Of a DNA stretch of 7,224 nt, positions 3,999-7,224 are shown in pieces. The position numbers were made by a program, and so were the translations under genes. Under the pieces are notes generated by a model that worked only from the letters and a program-made list of their open reading frames with translations, was not told the DNA's origin and did not search any database. The number at the start of each line of letters is the position of its first letter. Positions within the stretch are counted from its first letter, which is position 1. This stretch comes from an uncultured Coriobacteriia bacterium (lineage in GTDB: Bacteria; Actinomycetota; Coriobacteriia; Coriobacteriales; QAMH01): contig CABSKV010000071.1 of NCBI GenBank assembly GCA_902478425.1, positions 1-7,224 on the forward strand, in the 5' to 3' direction.

Positions 3999-6476
3999 GT
4001 GACGGACGAACAGACCTCATATTCGATGATTGACCCGACTGGGCGTGACGTGGCGCGTACGCTCGACGAGTTGCCCATGGGCGCGTCCGCCGTCATCACG
4101 AGCGTCAACTGCGATTCCAGCCAGCTGCGTCAGCACATTTTCGATATGGGACTCACACCGGGCGTGCGCGTCACGGTGCAGAAGGAGGCGCCGCTCGGCG
4201 ATCCCATCCAACTGTGTCTACGTGGCTACGAGCTCACGATTCGCAAGGCGGACGCGGCACAGATCTCGATAGGGGATATCGACGAGAATCCGGGTGATCG
4301 CGAGGAGCCGGTCGCCAAGATGAACACCTCCGATCCCGTCATGGCTTCCGAGACGCTGCATCCTTCCTTTGGCGAGGAAGACATCGATGGTGCCCTAAAG
4401 GACGGGGCAAACGAGCGATACCGTCCTCGTCCCAAGGGGCGTGCGATACCGCAGGGGCGGCCAGTCAACTTCGCGCTCGTCGGCAACCAGAACGCGGGCA
4501 AGACGACGCTCTTCAACGCGCTGACCGGGTCGAACCAGCACGTTGGGAACTTTCCGGGCGTGACGGTTGACCGCAAGGACGGCACCATACGCAACCATCC
4601 CGAGGCAACGGTGACCGACCTTCCGGGCATCTACTCGCTATCGCCCTACACGAGCGAGGAAATCGTCTCACGACAGTTCGTGCTCGACGAGAAACCCGAT
4701 GCCATCATCGACATCGTCGACGGCACGAACATCGAGCGCAACCTCTACCTGAGCCTGCAGCTCATGGAACTCGACGTGCCGCTCGTCATCGCCCTCAACA
4801 TGATGGATGAGGTCGTGGCAAACGGCGGCAGCATCGATGTCAACGTGTTCGAGGCAGAGCTCGGCGTTCCCGTCGTGCCCATCTCGGCCGCAAACGACCA
4901 GGGCATCGACGAGCTCGTCGAGCACGCGCTCGTCACTGCGCGCAAGCAGCTACGTCCCGGTCGCGTCGACTTCTGCGAGCCCGACGGCCCCGATGGGGGC
5001 GCGGTGCACCGTTGCATCCACGGCGTCATGCACCTCATCGAGGACCATGCGCTTCGCGCCGACCTGCCGCTGCGCTTCGCGGCGACCAAGCTCATCGAGG
5101 GTGACCCGCTCGTGACCGAGGCGCTTGCACTCGATGCCAACGAGCTCGATGCCGTCGAGCACATCGTCGCGCAAATGGAGAGCGAAACCGGGGTCGACCG
5201 CATGGCCGCCATCAGCGACATGCGCTTCACCTTCATCGAGAGGACGTGCGCCAAGTGCGTGTGGCGTCCCCGCATGTCGCGCGAGCACGAGCGCTCCCTC
5301 AAGGCCGATCGCATCCTGACGGGTAAGTACACGGCCATCCCGATGTTCATCCTCATCATGGCCATCGTCTTTTGGCTCACCTTCAACGTGGTCGGTCAGC
5401 CACTCTCGGATCTGCTGGGCGAGGGCATCGATTGGCTCACGCAGGCCGTGCGCGACGGGCTCGATTCGCTCGAGGTCAACCCGCTTGTCGTCTCGCTCGT
5501 ATGCGATGGCGTGTTTCCCGGTGTCGGCACCGTCCTGTCGTTCTTGCCCATTATCGTCGTGCTCTTCTTGCTGCTTTCGGCGCTCGAGGACACCGGCTAC
5601 ATGGCCCGCGTGGCGTTCTTCATGGACAAGCTCCTGCGCAAGCTCGGCTTGTCGGGGCGCAGCTTCGTGCCACTCATCATGGGGTTCGGTTGCAGCGTAC
5701 CTGCCATCATGGCGACGCGCACGCTTCCTTCCGAGCATGACCGGCGCATGACCATCATGCTCGTTCCGTTCATGAGTTGCTCGGCCAAGCTGCCCGTCTA
5801 CGCATTGCTCTGCGGCTTCTTCTTTGCCCAGTACGCCGCGCTTGCCATGCTCTCGCTGTACCTGCTCGGCATCGTCGTCGGCATCCTGGCCGCCGTCGTG
5901 CTCAGCCGCACGGTGTTTCGCGGTGACCCCGTGCCCTTCGTGATGGAGCTTCCCAACTACCGTCTGCCAAGCGTGGGCACCGTGTGTCGTCTGGCCTGGG
6001 ACAAGGCCAAGGAGTTCGCGAAGAAGGCGTTCACGGTCGTGTTCGTCGCGACGATCATCATCTGGTTCCTCCAGACCTTCGACGTGCGTTTCAACGTTGT
6101 CGCCGACCAGACCCAGAGCATGCTCGCGGGTATCGGCACGATTTTCGCACCCGTCTTCGCGCCGCTCGGCTTTGGTGATTGGCGTGCCGCCACGGCGGTG
6201 CTCACGGGCTTCATGGCAAAGGAGAACGTCGTCTCGACCATCACGCAGCTCGTCGGCGGCAACCTCGCCTTGCTCACGACGATCTTCACGCCGCTGGCCG
6301 CCTATAGCTTCCTCGTGTTCGTGCTGCTCTACACGCCGTGCATCATGTCGATCATCACGGTGAAAGGAGAGCTCGGCGGCAAGTACGCGGCGGCCATCGT
6401 GGTCGTGCAATGCGTCATCGCCTGGATCGTCGCCTTCGTCGTGCACGGCATCGGGTTGCTGCTCGGCCTTGGATGA
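3999..6476 (+). CDS. feoAB: Fused ferrous iron transporter FeoA-FeoB
   Basis: Inner-membrane Fe(II) uptake protein, 825 residues, joining FeoA and FeoB, which are separate in E. coli. Residues about 20-92 are the SH3-like FeoA domain (DMGLTPGVRV, RGYELTIRKADA). A charged, probably flexible linker spans about 93-150. The GTPase domain has G1 GNQNAGKT (162-169), switch-I VTVD (188-191), G3 DLPG (207-210), G4 NMMD (267-270) and G5 SAA (296-298). A helical guanine-dissociation-inhibitor-like segment follows. The membrane part begins near residue 430 and contains the two Gate cores, GFGCSVPAIMATR (Cys565) and MSCSAKLPVYAL (Cys594), with several further hydrophobic helices up to the C-terminus. Unusual is a CAKC pair (Cys417, Cys420) just before the first membrane helix. 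No feoC is visible. The 72-bp upstream spacer with its inverted repeat suggests an independent transcription unit, possibly iron- or oxygen-regulated. Confidence 0.96.
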   Translation: MTDEQTSYSMIDPTGRDVARTLDELPMGASAVITSVNCDSSQLRQHIFDMGLTPGVRVTVQKEAPLGDPIQLCLRGYELTIRKADAAQISIGDIDENPGDREEPVAKMNTSDPVMASETLHPSFGEEDIDGALKDGANERYRPRPKGRAIPQGRPVNFALVGNQNAGKTTLFNALTGSNQHVGNFPGVTVDRKDGTIRNHPEATVTDLPGIYSLSPYTSEEIVSRQFVLDEKPDAIIDIVDGTNIERNLYLSLQLMELDVPLVIALNMMDEVVANGGSIDVNVFEAELGVPVVPISAANDQGIDELVEHALVTARKQLRPGRVDFCEPDGPDGGAVHRCIHGVMHLIEDHALRADLPLRFAATKLIEGDPLVTEALALDANELDAVEHIVAQMESETGVDRMAAISDMRFTFIERTCAKCVWRPRMSREHERSLKADRILTGKYTAIPMFILIMAIVFWLTFNVVGQPLSDLLGEGIDWLTQAVRDGLDSLEVNPLVVSLVCDGVFPGVGTVLSFLPIIVVLFLLLSALEDTGYMARVAFFMDKLLRKLGLSGRSFVPLIMGFGCSVPAIMATRTLPSEHDRRMTIMLVPFMSCSAKLPVYALLCGFFFAQYAALAMLSLYLLGIVVGILAAVVLSRTVFRGDPVPFVMELPNYRLPSVGTVCRLAWDKAKEFAKKAFTVVFVATIIIWFLQTFDVRFNVVADQTQSMLAGIGTIFAPVFAPLGFGDWRAATAVLTGFMAKENVVSTITQLVGGNLALLTTIFTPLAAYSFLVFVLLYTPCIMSIITVKGELGGKYAAAIVVVQCVIAWIVAFVVHGIGLLLGLG

Positions 6477-6506
6477 CGTGTAAAAGGGCCTGACCCTTTT
6501 ACACGT
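6476..6506. terminator. Hairpin terminator shared by feoAB and the convergent NYN-LOTUS gene
   Basis: Arms 6476-6488 and 6494-6506 are perfect 13-bp reverse complements with a 5-nt loop. The hairpin starts on the last base of the feoAB stop codon and ends 7 bp from the stop of the minus-strand gene. The right arm holds a TTTT within the stem, but no T-run follows outside on either strand. It fits a bidirectional terminator of the hairpin-without-U-tract kind reported in Actinobacteria. Confidence 0.75.
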
Positions 6507-6513
6507 TTCGCTT

Positions 6514-7224
6514 CTAATCCAGATGCGCGTACTTGCGCTTGCCGCCGGTAACGTGGATGCCCTTGATGCTATCGACGAACTTGTAGAACTGCGAATACCC
6601 CGTATCCTTGACGTTGAAGTGTGGGAACGTGTCGTGCACCTTCGAGGCCAGCGACGTGATGCTCATGGACTTGTTCTTGTGGCGCCCGATTTCGAGGATC
6701 ATGAACTGCTCGACTTGCTTGGCGTCATCGCGCATGTCGGCGATGCGCACGTCGTAGCCCACGTTGGTCTTCACCAACTCGAAGCGGTCGAAATCCTCGA
6801 TGAGCTTGGAGAGCTGGCTATAGCCGAAGTTGCGGACGTCGAAGTCGGGGAACTTGTTGTTGAGCGCGGCGCCGACCTCGGCAAGAGAGGTCGTCCTGCC
6901 GCGGTTGTCGTTCGTGTGGATGATGCCGCCCATGACGGCGCCCACGTCACGCAGCGAGACCGTCGTCTCGATGCTCTCCTCGCCGTTGCGGGATTGCTCC
7001 TCGATCTCCTCGACGTCATCGGTCTCGATGTCCGCGTCATCGCCGTTCTTGCTGCGGTGCAGCTTGTAGAGGTACTCGATGTTGACGAACTTCGTGCAGG
7101 CGTGCCTGAACGAGATGGCCGTTTGGTTACGGCCCATGCCGACCACGATCATGTTGCTTTCGCGCAGGCGGGCGGCCAGGCGCGTGAAGTCGCTGTCGGA
7201 CGAGACGATGACGAAGCCATCGAC
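6514..7224 (-). CDS. NYN-domain ribonuclease-like protein with two OST-HTH/LOTUS domains, C-terminal part
   Basis: Predicted RNA-processing protein; the 5' end lies beyond the right edge, and 236 residues are visible. Visible residues 1-55 are the last part of an NYN (LabA/DUF88, PIN-like) nuclease fold: FVIVSSDSDF with acidic Asp10 and Asp12, then LAARLRES and IVVGMGR. A strongly acidic, low-complexity linker follows (about 56-88). Two winged-helix OST-HTH/LOTUS domains come next, at about 90-163 and 172-236. They share the core pattern FPxFxVxxxGYSQ (125-137 and 200-212), so they look like a tandem duplication. LOTUS domains in other proteins bind RNA, so cleavage or surveillance of specific RNAs is a reasonable inference, but no target is indicated. 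The internal ATG at 7152 lies after the SDSDF motif and is not the real start. The gene is convergent with feoAB and has no functional partner in the window. Confidence 0.88.
   Translation of the reverse strand, partial: VDGFVIVSSDSDFTRLAARLRESNMIVVGMGRNQTAISFRHACTKFVNIEYLYKLHRSKNGDDADIETDDVEEIEEQSRNGEESIETTVSLRDVGAVMGGIIHTNDNRGRTTSLAEVGAALNNKFPDFDVRNFGYSQLSKLIEDFDRFELVKTNVGYDVRIADMRDDAKQVEQFMILEIGRHKNKSMSITSLASKVHDTFPHFNVKDTGYSQFYKFVDSIKGIHVTGGKRKYAHLD

Noticed and set aside
4950..6446. Minus-strand open frame of nearly 500 codons antisense to feoAB
   Set aside because: The translation is extremely rich in His, Asp, Glu and Arg, as expected from reading a GC-biased gene backwards. It has no domain pattern, and feoAB on the other strand is unambiguous.

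Overview
The window is GC-rich (roughly 60 %) with dense, well-biased coding sequence. Its gene content is that of an anaerobe: oxygen-sensitive class III ribonucleotide reductase, its activase, and a ferrous-iron transporter. GC bias, gene style, a fused FeoA-FeoB protein and an NYN-LOTUS protein fit the Actinobacteriota class Coriobacteriia (Collinsella/Olsenella/Slackia-like gut anaerobes). That assignment is inference, since there is no rRNA or other phylogenetic marker here.

Layout from left to right. Positions 1-1652 (+) hold the C-terminal three quarters of nrdD, running in from the left edge. Positions 1653-1859 are a 207-bp gap, almost all of which (about 1654-1837) folds on paper into one long imperfect hairpin. 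nrdG (1860-2408, +) follows and converges on a YjjU-like patatin lipase gene (2411-3307, -) with only 2 bp between stop codons. The lipase gene is divergent from a YgjP-like metallopeptidase gene (3378-3926, +). The 70-bp divergent spacer carries a near-consensus sigma70-type promoter that would produce a leaderless lipase mRNA, and a weaker -10 element facing the other way. A 35-bp inverted repeat lies over the metallopeptidase stop codon, and then comes feoAB (3999-6476, +), one protein joining FeoA and FeoB. A 13-bp perfect hairpin separates it from a convergent gene (6514-7224, -, 5' end outside the window) encoding the end of an NYN ribonuclease domain plus two OST-HTH/LOTUS RNA-binding domains.

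How the genes relate. NrdG is the radical-SAM enzyme that installs the glycyl radical on NrdD, so they form one anaerobic dNTP-synthesis module. FeoAB imports Fe(II), which Fe-S enzymes such as NrdG need, but sequence alone shows no regulatory link. The lipase, the metallopeptidase and the NYN-LOTUS gene have no obvious common pathway with their neighbours.

No mobile-element gene, CRISPR array, tRNA or rRNA was recognised. The most unusual signal is the long palindromic element between nrdD and nrdG, which could be a structured regulatory/processing RNA or a copy of a non-autonomous palindromic repeat. No gene-free stretch exceeds 300 bases.
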